Source: Haematobia irritans (Eukaryota > Arthropoda > Insecta > Diptera > Muscidae). From it: DNA of 64,000 nucleotides. The notes under the pieces are model-generated. The model was not told the DNA's origin, searched no databases, and saw only the letters and a list, made by a program, of their open reading frames with translations. The number at the start of each line of letters is the position of its first letter. The first letter of the stretch is position 1. Shown here piece after piece: positions 45,123 to 56,070 of the stretch. The translations under genes and the position numbers were made by a program. The stretch is from NCBI RefSeq assembly GCF_050003625.1, contig NC_134400.1:223550085-223614084 (forward strand), read 5' to 3'.

Positions 45123-47196
45123 TGCCGTTGCCTGTATATGCAATAGTACGTTTTTTTTTTATTTTACCCACTCTAATGTATATAAATTATGTCCGTATGA
45201 ACTCAAGTGCCTACACGCTATTATTTTATATAGCAAAATAGCTGAATGTATGTGAATGAATCGCGACGATGATGACGATTTATGATTATGGAATAAAATC
45301 AAAGCAATATCATTCACCACTTCTGGGGCATAACATAATGAGGGTTGTTTGCACAAAGAGCCCCATGAGGCTTTTGGCTTCATGGCTTCATAGCGCTCGA
45401 GTAAAAAGTAGCAATAGCAACAGGAAACAAAACATTCGACGCACAATTAAAATAACAATATTTAAAAAAAAAAATTAAGAAAAACATAATTAGCAAACAG
45501 CCTGGATTCCTGTCAGGCAAAAATTTCAACATCAGCCTGTTGCTGTCGATGAATCAGGCCCTCATTGGTGGTTGATCTTAGTTGGAGGGGGTGTTGTGTA
45601 TTCCATGATGATAACACCGATTCAGGATACCATAGCAAGGACGGACGTTCTTGTTTACTTTTTCGATGAACAATTGTTATTTTTGTGGCAACAATTGTGT
45701 ATTTTTGCTGTCTCCCCTGTAACCTCTGCTGTGGATTTTCCCATGTTTTTTTACAAAGTGGTTAGCTTCAATGGAAAAAATAACATCATAACATGACATT
45801 AAACAAACACAAGAACAATCACAATTGACGAGTGGCTAAGGGAGCAACTGAAGAATAATGAGAATCTCTTGGGCCAAAAATCTAATGATAATTTTCAAAA
45901 AGCACTGGAGGTTATATTTTTCAGATAAAACTAGCTTTAGTTTTTTTTTCTAAAAATCCGATTTAGCTGGATGAACAGGATGTCTCGTGTTTATACAATT
46001 GTGGTTTTTCCGAAAAGATTAACTGGAAGCTTGAGGCATTCGTAAACGTAGTTGGATGAGAATCAGTGGTAAATCGGCGGCATTGTACTGCACGAAACAT
46101 GTCGATGAATGTAGCTTCCATAATAGGACTTAATATCTAGAAGCAAGGTTAACTTTAGCTGTATATATAATCCCTTTAAATACACTGAAATGAAAAATTG
46201 TCCTGTTCCAAAGAGAGTATCTTTAAACTAATGAGATTTGTACTAAGGCGTAATTCTCTTTTAAACTGTAGTTTGGCGTACTTGATACTAGGAAGTAAAT
46301 ATGATCTTTTGAATTTTTTTCAGCTAGTTTATTTCACGTGCAATAAAAGTAGTCTAAAAATGTGTCAATGCCATATTAAATTTCCTAATTCAGACTTAAC
46401 TTCAATTAGAAATTATCCCATGTTTGTATTGGAAAATCTTCTATGTGTGGAATTGAAGTATTAAGAAAACACTCGAGTTTAACAGCACGAAATTTATTTG
46501 GGAATGGAAAAATATTTTCTACAATTGACAATATACTAAAACAGAAAATCAATGCCTATTATGTGAATATAATAAATTAAATTGTAAAGTGAATTATGCA
46601 ATTAAAGTCTTGAATGAATGATATTGAAATGTACTTCAAAAGATTAAAAAGATTGTCGTGCTGATAAAGATTTCGTGTCCCTAAAATACGAATACGAATT
46701 TTGCCTAGAATAGAAGACGCATTTCACTGATATAAAGGGTTTTACTTGTCCAAAAGTAGTTAAACATTTTTATGAGGTCGTTTTGTCTTTTTTAGTTGAG
46801 TGATTCATTTGACCAAGGCTTTAATGGTTATGAAAAATACTTTAAAATTAATGAAATCGTCTTTATGTTTGTTGACATTTTGTATCTTGAATATAACGCA
46901 AAAAAAGTTCAAAAGTAGGAGATATTTTCCAATACTTTATTTCAAAAGTATTTTTACTTGTTTTTAATACAAACTATCGCCGGCACGCTTTTAAATGACT
47001 TTAATAGCCCATAAAGAAAACAAATGAAAAACGAATAAATTAATTTTTTTAAAGTGAATTGTGTCTTAAAGTTATCCTCAACTCAATTCTCTTCTTCTTT
47101 GGCTCGGTATCAATACCAAAGTTACCGGACAAGCTGTTTTTCAGTGAATCAAGAGGTGCATATTACGTTAGGGGTCGGATTCGATATAGTGGCAAT
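45123..47196. other. Unassigned AT-rich sequence
   Basis: No protein domain, tRNA or transposon terminus recognised. The frames present are short and overlap on both strands. Confidence 0.4.
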
Positions 47197-47335
47197 CCCA
47201 TAGAAGTTCACCATTGTGATAGCACAGTGGTGAACTTCTCGCTTATCATTGAATGTTGTCCAATTCTATGTTTAGCTCAATGACAAGGCAACTGCCTTTT
47301 ACAGGCGAGTCCGGACGTTATTTCACTGTAAGTTC
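47197..47335 (-). repeat. tRNA-SINE fragment
   Basis: AAGTTCACCATTGTGATAGC, AGCTCAATGACAAGG and GGCGAGTCCGGACG correspond to the SINE body. Head and tail are missing. Confidence 0.75.
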
Positions 47336-47609
47336 AGTACTATGTTCCCTTTTCGCGTTCAAATGTTCGTGGTTACTTTATTGGAACAGTTCAATATAAA
47401 GTATATACATTAACTCAATTGATGCGCAGTTTCTTATTTCTCTAGATTTCGCCAGATTTTACAGGAATATGTTTATTTTCATTTAAAATTTTGATTGTTT
47501 AAGAAAAAAGAATCGCGAAAATCAAGTGATTTTTAAATCGAAAACCGAACATAGACCCACCTTTACGATGAAATCACTTAGAGAAATTTTTGGAATGAGA
47601 AAGCTAGTG

Positions 47610-47850
47610 GCACGACAAGTACCACAGTTGTAGAGATGCTGAACTTCTTCCTTATTTATGAATGCTGCCCGTTTCCATGCTGATGTCATTGATAGGGGAC
47701 CTTCTTTTTATAGCCGAGCCCGAATGCCACTTTAAAATCCCTACAAATGTCATCAGTATTACTGCGAAGAGATAAACCGCTGATGAAAACCATTTTAATG
47801 ATAGGTCGAAACTTGGATTGAACGCCTTGTTATATAAGGTCACCGTTTTC
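47610..47850 (-). repeat. tRNA-SINE, old degenerate copy
   Basis: Keeps GGGGACCTTCTTTTTATAGC, GAGCCCGAATGCC and TGTCATCAGTATTACTG in SINE order. Both pol III boxes are degraded. Confidence 0.7.
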
Positions 47851-47895
47851 TGGGGTTCACAAAGCGAATGGGGAATGCTTAAAACGACCATAGAG

Positions 47896-48236
47896 TTAGG
47901 TTAGGTTAGGTGACAGCCCGATGTATCAGGCTCACTTAGACTATTCAGTCCATTGTGATACCACATTGGTGAACTTCTCTCTTATCACTGAGTGCTGCCC
48001 GATTCCATGTTAAGCTCAATGACAAGGAACCTCCTTTTTATAGCCGAGTCCGAACGGCGTTCCAAATTGCACTGAAAGCACTTAGAGAAGCATTGAAACC
48101 CTCAGAAATGTCACCAGCATTACTGAGGTGGGATAATCCACCGTTGAAAAACTTTTTGGTGTTCAGTCGAAGCAGGAATCGAACCCACGACCTTGTGTAT
48201 GCAAGGCGGGCATGCTAACCATTGCACCGCGGTGGT
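47896..48236 (-). mobile_element. tRNA-derived SINE, full length
   Basis: Tail GTTAGGTTAGGTTAGG at the left, B box GGGTTCGATTCC, head ACCACCGCGGTGCAATGG at the right. Close to the window's SINE consensus. No clear target duplication. Confidence 0.9.
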
Positions 48237-48694
48237 TGTAATATAGCGAATTTTTGGCCGAGTCATGAATGAATTGAAAACAAACAGTACCATTTATACA
48301 ATTTCGCCTGAGGTCATCCTACAAGATGTTGCTCCTTGGCTCTTCAATATTTTAATGTGTCCTATCTTCAATGAATCTCCAACTCTTATTCCAATTTCTA
48401 CGAAATATGGTCTTAAAAGCCACCTCGACGCTGCTCTGAGAAAAGTGCTTGTCCTCTTCCAAAGATTTTGTCTTTACATAAATGATTTTGGTATTGATTC
48501 CGTGCCTAAGCAGAAGAGTATTGAGACTAAGGATGTATTTAAAAAGCAAATCTTTTTTAAATTTAAGTTTTGCATATTTGGTACTAAGAATAAACATTTT
48601 ATGCATTTTAGTGCCCACCAATATGGGAAATGTTGAGAGCGTTTTTAGATTGCAGTCTCTACATTAAAATAACATCGATATATAAATCGAATCT
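48237..48694. other. Unassigned sequence
   Basis: Two overlapping frames of 120 and 90 codons lie on opposite strands (48265-48636 and 48352-48621). Neither has a recognised domain and I do not call them genes. Confidence 0.4.
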
Positions 48695-49250
48695 ACACTC
48701 AAAAAAAGTTTACTTGGATCCAAAGATTTTGACCTTCCCTTAAGGATTTTGGTATTGAATCCGAGCCAAAGATGCGGCTTCTTTAAAATAAAGACAACTT
48801 TGACCTACCTGCCTGGCTTTAAATCTAGGATAAATAACATTGAAATTAGATACGTATCTCATTCATCGAATTTGTATCCTCTTTTTGCGATATATTAATA
48901 AAAGTATTTATGTACAAACAAATTCCAATTTAAAATCCAAATTATGACAGGTACTTCAAAGTAAAAACCGTTTTCTTAATGTTAAAAACAACTTTAAACC
49001 AAAGATGCAAATCCTTAAAATAAGTCTTAGCCTATATTTGAAGCGATTTTATCTTAAATTTAAAGATGCAATATGTCAGTTGAGTTAAAGAAGATTTCTT
49101 TACATTAAAAATGTTTTTCTTTATTTTAAGGAAAATTTGCCTCACTTCAAAGATCTACAACTTCAGCAGAGAGACAGAAAATTTCAAGATTTGTGTCCTA
49201 AATTTAATGAAAAAAATTTTTGAAGCAAGGATAAGTGGTTCGTTGAAATT
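48695..49250. repeat. AT-rich repeat, undisrupted copy of the 29640/31258 family
   Basis: Starts TACACTCAAAAAAAGTTTAC, like other TA-flanked MITEs, then TTGGATCCAAAGATTTTGAC. It contains AAAATAAGTCTTAGCCTATA, the counterpart of the site where the 29783-31242 composite inserted. The right end is not defined. Confidence 0.55.
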
Positions 49251-50344
49251 CGGTGTCTTGTTCGAAAGCTCTCTCTAGTGAACATCGGTAGTCAAAGGGT
49301 TAAAATAAAATCTTTAAATATATATATATAATTTGTTTTGGCTGGAATTTAAGTCTATATTTCAAAATTTAGAAATTTTTTTCACATTTTTTAGGACAAG
49401 GTGACCTCAGTTCAACTGATTTTTTTCTAAAACAAAATACCCATTTTTAAGTTGATTCAGTATGTGTAAGGACAATACAACTTCAATGAACATTTTACAG
49501 ACTTTTGGACAATGACAGAGAAATGAGTCTTCCAGGCAAAGCTAAACTCGTATTCGTATTTTAGGGACAAGAAATCGTTGTGTTCAAGACAATATTTTTT
49601 TTTTAGCATTCAGAGCAGAAGTTGTAGCATAGCTCTAGTGAAAATAGCCTTAGAAAAAGGAGTTTTCTGTAGGATTTCCTGATCTAATTAACCCTTCGTT
49701 GCATGACATTGCATATATGATATGTTACTTTTTTCCTTATATGACTATATTCTTTTGAACATTTTACCGTTAGTTCTTTGTGTTTATCATTTTTTACGTT
49801 GGGAATACTCGTTGGTACGATTCTTTGTCAGAATTGAACGAAAATTGGTACCATAAATGAAAATAAAAGCGGTTGAAACATTCCAAAAAATTTTATCGAT
49901 GCGAAAATTAAATTAAATGCAACGATGGGCTAACTTGCCCTTTTCCTCCTTAGTCTGAGTAAAACTCTGCACAATTGGTTTGAAAATCTGAGTATCAATA
50001 GTCCTGCAAAAAATGGTCACTTATATAGCGTACACTTGCAATTAAATTCTGTAGGGCCTTTTTCTACTGACGAATGGTTCAAGGTATATAAAATTCGGTC
50101 ATATTTACTTTTTCAATTTCCAGCATATTGCTTTTAATCCGCTGCCTAAGGCAAAATGTAGTATTTGGAATTAAAGCACCTGCTCGGCTTGAATTCCTCC
50201 CCAAAAACCCAGTAAAACTTTTCAGACAGAATGAATGTCTCTTCATTGTTGCGCTGATGTTTGATTGTTGTGATTCTTAAAAAGATTTGTGAATTTATTT
50301 AGCATTTTGCATATTTTTCCAAAAATGTTTTTAACTCTCATGAA

Positions 50345-50345
<1 letters not shown>
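49251..50345. other. Unassigned AT-rich sequence
   Basis: A short (TA)n at 49318-49330. No gene or repeat recognised. Confidence 0.4.

Positions 50346-50379
<34 letters not shown>
50346..50379 (+). repeat. Poly(A) run of about 34
   Basis: A mononucleotide run. It could be the tail of a retroposed sequence to its left, but nothing recognisable precedes it. Confidence 0.9.
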
Positions 50380-50380
<1 letters not shown>

Positions 50381-52017
50381 AAGTGGAGGAAACAAGAATG
50401 ACATAAGCTGGATATGTACATCATCCATCGCTTTTAAGTAGACTATAGTCGAGAAAAAAAAAAATCAAATGTTAAATTCTTCACTCATTCATGAGGTGAT
50501 GTTGAGGACATTCTCTGATGATGATGATGCTGACTTGGGATATGACTGGTGTGGAGGAGTGAGATGGGCAGACATTCAGAGGTATGGCCAAATGGATGGA
50601 GATGATGACATGGATGACGACAAAAGCAAAAGATTGTGTCCTTTCTCAGCAAATGGAGAGCAACAGAAAAAAGATGTGATTTGCCCGCGTTGACATGACA
50701 AAAGCGGATCTGCATACATTTGCATATCATATATATTTTTTTAGATTTTTTCTTTATTTTTTCTGTTAAATTTCCTACAAAAATCTATCTAAGATGAATA
50801 CGTAGAGGAGAAGTCAACAAAAAACTGAAAAAACAACATCACAAATAAAATCAAGGTGTACTCATAGAGAACAACAGTCAACGAGCATGAGTCAGTCCAT
50901 CACTACTATAGGTAGACAAAAGGACAATATCGTTCAACATCATCAACAACATTTTATATAGGACTTGAATAAATCCTTTAAGAAAGAAAATTCACTTTTC
51001 TTCTTCTTCGTAAGGATTTGGAGATTCCTTGAGAATTTGTCTATTGTCCTGTGTGGCTTAGATCCCCTTTCTCATGAAATGCAAAGTGAACTCTTTCAAA
51101 GGCTTTGCATCATTTATTTGGTAACAAATGAAAAATTACTCTGCCAAAGATTTCCATACAAACGCATCATTTATCAGCATCTTTGCCTACTCGTAATCCT
51201 TTGCGCTATAGGATTACGTATTTGGCAGTCTACCGGTGAGGTGAACCACTGAACATATTTGACAGTAATTTCCTTTTATTGTTAAATGCATTAAACCATT
51301 CGTAATGACAATGGATTATTTTCAAGATATTTGGATAAAAAGGATATAATTTTGGAGAAATTTATTTTTGTGTTCAACTTACTTCCAATATCTTATGTCA
51401 AGGATTTGATCAAGCCAAATCTTATGCACAATGGATCAAGTACATGAAATCATCAAGTGATTATCGCATTCAGCAATTTCCGAATCCATATCCCGCAAGT
51501 ACGAAGTTACGGTTTCTTTAATATACAATCTAATCAAGATATTGAAAACTACGGATAGTCAGGACTTTTATCATATCTGAATAGTAGTTTAAATGGTTCG
51601 TGGGGATCGTTAATTCATTTAATGTTTAAAAGGAATATACCATCGTCATGAACTGAGTTCGAAGTCTGTTCAAAAAAATACGAATCAAATTTTGGAAATA
51701 GTTTACATAGGAAGTCGTGGTTGCTAGAGGGTTGATACACATCAAATCTTCATCCTACTGAAAGTATTGATGCTAGATCCTGTACTGTACATACTGACGA
51801 ACTGAGACGCATCTTTTGAGTCGACTTGCCCTGGCTGTCCGTACTCGCTTCTATTCCTCATTCCCTAATAATCTTGGAAAGTTTTTTTTATTAGCGAAAC
51901 GGAATGTCCTGTGAGGAAGTACTTCTCTGCAGCACTACTACAGGCAAAATTGTAAGCCTGGATGAAATATGACCAAATAATGTGTTTTGTTAGAAAGAAA
52001 CTACACTACTAAACATT
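50380..52017. other. Unassigned sequence
   Basis: Includes a GAT-rich tract (50514-50625) whose Asp-rich frame looks like simple repeat translation. No gene recognised. Confidence 0.4.
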
Positions 52018-52115
52018 GTAAACAGATCGATGATGGTATGTCGTTATTCTCAAGCATACGGTATTGCTGTAGGTATGGCACAAATGGGTTTTTCACCTCA
52101 AATGCTTATCCAACT
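52018..52115 (+). repeat. Local diverged duplication, unit 1
   Basis: ACAGATCGATGATGGTATGT...CTCAAATGCTTATCCAA resembles 52807-52910 (TATTGCTTGAGAATGGCATA, CTCAAATACTTATCCAG). Roughly two-thirds of the bases match by eye. Confidence 0.5.
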
Positions 52116-52238
52116 TTTTCCGGGTTAGTTCGTACTCTCGCCCAATCATCTATTCCTTGGTATTGTCACAGGAATATTGATGTTCTCAGCCATCGCGTTG
52201 AAAAGTTATCGGCTGTCTATTGCTTTCGTTGCCTAAAT

Positions 52239-52521
52239 AGAAACTAAAAATTAACTTGCACATCAAATTAGGTTCGAGAAGTGTGACCAGCAAAACTTTA
52301 GTTAGTTAATTAAAGGTGGTGGGAGCCACCGTAGTGCAATGGTTAGCATGCCCGCCTGGCATACACAAGGTCGTGGGTTCGATTCCTGCTTCGACGGAAC
52401 ACCAAAAAGTTTTTCAGCGGTGGATTATCCCACCTCAGTAATGATGGTGACATTTCTGAGGGTTTCAAAGCTTCTCAATGTGAAACGCCGTTCGGACTCG
52501 GCTATAAAAAGGAGGTTCTTT
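52239..52521 (+). repeat. Segment duplicated at 63718-64000
   Basis: AGAAACTAAAAATTAACTTG through the SINE start and body is repeated at the right end of the window, including about 80 bp of non-SINE flank. Confidence 0.88.
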
Positions 52522-52647
52522 GTCATTGAGCTTAACATGGAATCGGGCAGCACTCAGTGATAAGAGAGAAGTTCACCAATGTGGTATCACAATGGGCTGA
52601 ATAGTCTAAGTGAGCCTGATACATCGGGCTGCCACCTAACCTAACCT
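52321..52647 (+). mobile_element. tRNA-derived SINE with 13-bp target duplication
   Basis: Head GGGAGCCACCGTAGTGCAAT, B box GGGTTCGATTCC, tail CCTAACCTAACCT. Flanked by AATTAAAGGTGGT on both sides (52308-52320 and 52648-52660). It has a short deletion removing the GTGGTTTCACTG stretch. Confidence 0.95.
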
Positions 52648-52806
52648 AATTAAAGGTGGTGAAAGACTGTCATACATACCCCATCAATACATTGAGCTTG
52701 AGAATAATTACTTACCCATCATCGGACGGTTTTAGTTACTCTACCTGAGTTCTACAACATAGTAACCCTGCTAAAACGCTAATTATTAAACAATCTTGGA
52801 AGTAAC

Positions 52807-52910
52807 TTAGATCACCGTCCGGTAAGTCATTATTTCCAAACATCTGGTATTGCTTGAGAATGGCATAAATAATTTTTGTAAGCTTTTTCCCCTCAAATAC
52901 TTATCCAGGG
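52807..52910 (+). repeat. Local diverged duplication, unit 2
   Basis: Counterpart of 52018-52115. Confidence 0.5.
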
Positions 52911-53011
52911 TCTGGCAAAAACGGCCTAAGTATCTGAGCTGATAAACGTCTTACCAAAAGCATCTGTGTCATACCTTCAACAATACTGGGTGACAGTATT
53001 GATAGTAAAGG

Positions 53012-53070
53012 TTAAAGTGGCAGCCCGATTAAATTTCAGGCTCACTTAGACTATTCAGTCCATTGTGATT
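53012..53070 (-). repeat. tRNA-SINE 3' fragment
   Basis: GTGGCAGCCCGATTAAATTT then CAGGCTCACTTAGACTATTC match the region next to the SINE tail. The rest is absent. Confidence 0.8.
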
Positions 53071-53479
53071 GAGAGTAATAACTTACCATCTCCGAATAGT
53101 ACCATAGATCAGATTTTCATGATTACTACCAAGTAACAAATATATTTGTTGTTTATTTTTCGTGAACGAGCCACGCTTCCAATTTAGCTATTGGCTAGTA
53201 GCTTACCTCATACGGCAAATCCTTGCAAAAGTAAACAAGATTTCCATTTAATTGCTTATCACTTTTGCACTAAATTACCTCTGAGGTTTTTTGGTAATGA
53301 GAGTTTTTGGTGGGATGATCTTCATAACATTTTTTGGGTGACATATTACTAATGGTAAATCCATTATAAATATCTAGAGGTATTTTCGGGTCATAAAGAG
53401 GTGTGCCGTAAACGGTGAGTTTTTATCGGTCCATATGGTAATGCCTCCCAATAAGCCCGACTTCACTTCTTAAGGGTGT
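53071..53479. other. Unassigned sequence
   Basis: No gene recognised. A possible left extension of the following family C copy cannot be delimited. Confidence 0.35.
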
Positions 53480-53799
53480 AGAAGGCGCACTGATCATGAA
53501 AATTGCTTGAAACTCAATGTAAAATTTCCAGATTTTACTTCTACAGATTTAAGATTTCAAATCAAGACGTTATTTTATAATTTTCTTGCACTCTTACAAG
53601 AGATGTTAATGATTCCTCTAAAACTCAAATAAAAATGGTTCTATAAATCCTCATAGGTGAAATCTTTAAATTTATCTTCGGGAAGTGTCATCAAGTCCTC
53701 AAGCCCTCCTGAAATTTCAAAGGAAACCCTAATAATTTGTTCATGGTGGTGGGTATTTAAGATTCGGCCCGGCCGAACTTAGTGCTGTATATACTTGTT
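53480..53799 (+). mobile_element. Family C element (C2), uninterrupted right part
   Basis: CACTGATCATGAAAATTGCT to the right end TTCGGCCCGGCCGAACTTAG and TATATACTTGTT. It is the reference for the two insertions in C1: the bases flanking the mariner and the hAT MITE there are contiguous here. The left end is not clear. Confidence 0.8.
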
Positions 53800-54049
53800 T
53801 TTTAATACCCTATTTTTACGTTTTGGTATACTTTCAAGCAATTCCTGTATAATTTCATCTGGTATATTCTGCCATACAATCCATTCAAATTGTTGGTCAA
53901 TCGTCTTCCCACGATTGACCAAAAATTCTCAATCGGGTTGAGTTCGGGGCTTTGCGCTGGGCAATTCCTCACTTGAAATTTTTGCTCACTAAGCCATTTT
54001 TCACTATTTTTGCACTATGCTTGGGATTACCATCCTGTTGAAATACGAC

Positions 54050-54450
54050 TTCATCTTCAGAATTGGCACTCTTGCCTTCATATGAAGCTAGGTGTAGACT
54101 AATTAATTTGGATTCTCTTGAATGCCGTAGATTAAAGTTTTCTGTTTTGTTCATTTATAAAATAATTAATGGATTTAGAGTTTTAGAGTTGGTTGGTTTC
54201 AAGGTACCAGTACATTGTTTGCGAAGTCATGATTTTTTTACAATTCCTGCTCATAGAACTAAATATGCATCCTTGGAGCCAATTTTAAGATCTCTAAAAG
54301 AATTTAAAAATTTTAAATAATAACTTTGATTTCGATTTTTCAATTTCCCTAAATAATTTTAATTCTATTTTAGACTTAATTTATTTTTAGAATTGCTAGT
54401 CTGTAAGGAATGTATTCCATAGACTGAATAAATAAATAAATAAATTTTCT
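54050..54450 (+). mobile_element. 5'-truncated non-LTR retrotransposon 3' end
   Basis: The plus-strand frame LPSYEARCRLINLDSLECRR, FSVLFIYKIINGFRVLELVG, then RSHDFFTIPAHRTKYASLEP fits the C-terminus of CR1/Jockey-group ORF2 proteins, ending with a stop at 54318. About 100 bp of untranslated sequence follow, ending in an AATAAATAAATAAATA tail (about 54426-54443). It inserted into the Tc1-like gene between its first and second catalytic regions, in the opposite orientation. Confidence 0.78.
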
Positions 54451-54461
54451 GCAATGACCCA

Positions 54462-54515
54462 AAGCACCACCAAGTGTGCTTCACTTGGTGGTGCTTTGGG
54501 CCCCAAACCATGATG
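54462..54515. repeat. Short inverted repeat beside the insertion
   Basis: GACCCAAAGCACCACCAAGT and CACTTGGTGGTGCTTTGGG form a hairpin of about 19 bp around GTGCTT. It probably arose during the non-LTR insertion, since one arm belongs to the Tc1 sequence. Confidence 0.8.
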
Positions 54516-55174
54516 CTTCCACCACGATGCTTCACAGTTTGCTTAACATGGTGACGTTGAATGGTATCACCAGGACGACGCCAACAATTTTGTTTACCAT
54601 CCGATTGGAAACGGTTAAATTTTGATTCATCTGACCAGATAACACGTTTCCAGTCATCTGTCGTCCAATTTTTATGCACTCTTGCAAACTTCATTCGCGT
54701 CTTTTGATTCTTTTCGGAAAATGCAGGTTTATTTCTTTACAGCTGAAACATAACCAATGTTTTGGAGCGCTCGTCTTGCTGTCCATTCACTAACTTGCTT
54801 TTTTTTTTTGTTTGGCAACAGTAGTATTTTTCGGCGCTACGGACTTGTTCTGCCTCATTTCTGCCATCATAAGGCGAGCGTACGCTTCGGTCAACAGTTT
54901 ACTCTATGGGAGTAGTATTTCGTCTTTTTTGGACGCGAATGAGCACAGACTGACCTTTATGTAGTTCCTTGGCTATTTTCCGCGATGAAGACCCATTATT
55001 AACTTTTTCATTTTAATTTTTACTTGATATTATCGCAGTACACTTCGAATAAAGCATTAACTCTTACTAGCAAATACGTTTCTAAAGTTGTATCATAAAG
55101 AAAGACAAAAAATACAAAACTAACGGTATATTTTGGTTTTATGTTGAGTACATCAAAAAGTGCAAAATTGAGTA

Positions 55175-55424
55175 CACGCAGAGAAGGAATATGATCACCT
55201 CAAACATGTTTCAAGAGCAAAATGTTATTTTTGTATGGTGGCCATGTAACATGTTTGTCACTAAAATGTTATTTTATCGTCAAATATAAACTGCTTGCCG
55301 AAATCAGATACATGATTTCCGAGAAAATAACATGGTTGCGAAAACCATGTTACATGGTCACCACCCAAAAATAACATTTTGCTCTTAAAACATGTTTGAG
55401 GTGATCATATTCCTTCTCTGGGTG
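55175..55424. mobile_element. MITE-5, complete foldback copy
   Basis: 250 bp with inverted ends of about 60 bp (CACGCAGAGAAGGAATATGA on the left and, reversed, CACCCAGAGAAGGAATATGA), flanked by TA (55173-55174 and 55425-55426). No coding capacity. Diverged copies lie at 4025-4205 and 7865-7990. Confidence 0.93.
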
Positions 55425-55426
55425 TA

Positions 55427-55749
55427 CATGTGAGTTTTTTTGTTATGTTTATTTATCTCTCTGAATTCTTTACTTTTTGTTTTGAGTTTTTTGTTGTTTT
55501 ATTTAGAATTGAAGAAGGAATAAAGGAAAACTAAAATTATTTTGAGTTTCTTTATTGCTGTTTTCTTATTCACTTAGAATTGAAAAAAAAAAAAAATAAT
55601 TATGTACTCATTTCTACACGCCACTGTATGTATTGCCCTATTATCGGGAATTTCGTATCCTCAAAAAGATCATGTGTGGTACAACGTACCTGAGAAATGT
55701 GCCTTCTGCACTTGTAAAAAAAGCTTATTATTGACCAATCATTGCCAAT
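55427..55749. other. Unassigned sequence
   Basis: A/T-rich; no gene recognised. Confidence 0.4.
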
Positions 55750-56070
55750 GGAGCCACCGTGGTGCAATGGTTAGCATGCCCGCCTTGCATACACAAGGTC
55801 GTGGGTTCGATTCCTGCTACGACCGAACACCAAAAAGTTTTTCAGCGGTGGATTATTCCACCTCAGTAATGCTGGTGACATTTCTGAGGGTTTCAAAACT
55901 TCTCTAAGTGGTTTCACTCGGCTATAAAAAGGAGGTCCCTTGTCATTGAGCTTAACATGGAATCGGGCAGCACTCAGTGATAAGAGAGAAGTTCACCACT
56001 GTGGTATCACAATGGACTGAATAGTCTAAGTGAGCCTGATACATCGGGCTGCCACATAACCTAACCTAAC
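55750..56070 (+). mobile_element. tRNA-derived SINE
   Basis: Head GGAGCCACCGTGGTGCAATG, B box GGGTTCGATTCC, tail CCTAACCTAAC. A short deletion lies after GTGGTTTCACT. A probable duplication ATCATTGC flanks it (about 55737-55744 and 56072-56079). Confidence 0.93.

Larger units (their letters stand above)
53815..55035 (-). pseudogene. Tc1-like transposase pseudogene, split by a non-LTR tail
   Basis: The minus-strand segment at 54694-54490 reads KFARVHKNWTTDDWKRVIWS then DESKFNRFQSDGKQNCWRRP and GGSIMVWG, the first catalytic region of Tc1-type DDE transposases. After an insertion the next segment, 54060-53969, reads DEVVFQQDGNPKHSAKIVKN, the second catalytic Asp region, followed in another frame by AQSP-ELNPIENF-like remnants (53960-53900). 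The N-terminal part (54700-55030) is poorly preserved. Frameshifts and the insertion make it non-functional. An active enzyme would move the element by cut and paste at TA. Confidence 0.8.

Noticed and set aside
50469..50693. Asp-rich 74-codon frame as an acidic protein
   Set aside because: It arises from GAT/GATG simple repeats, and the antisense strand is equally open.
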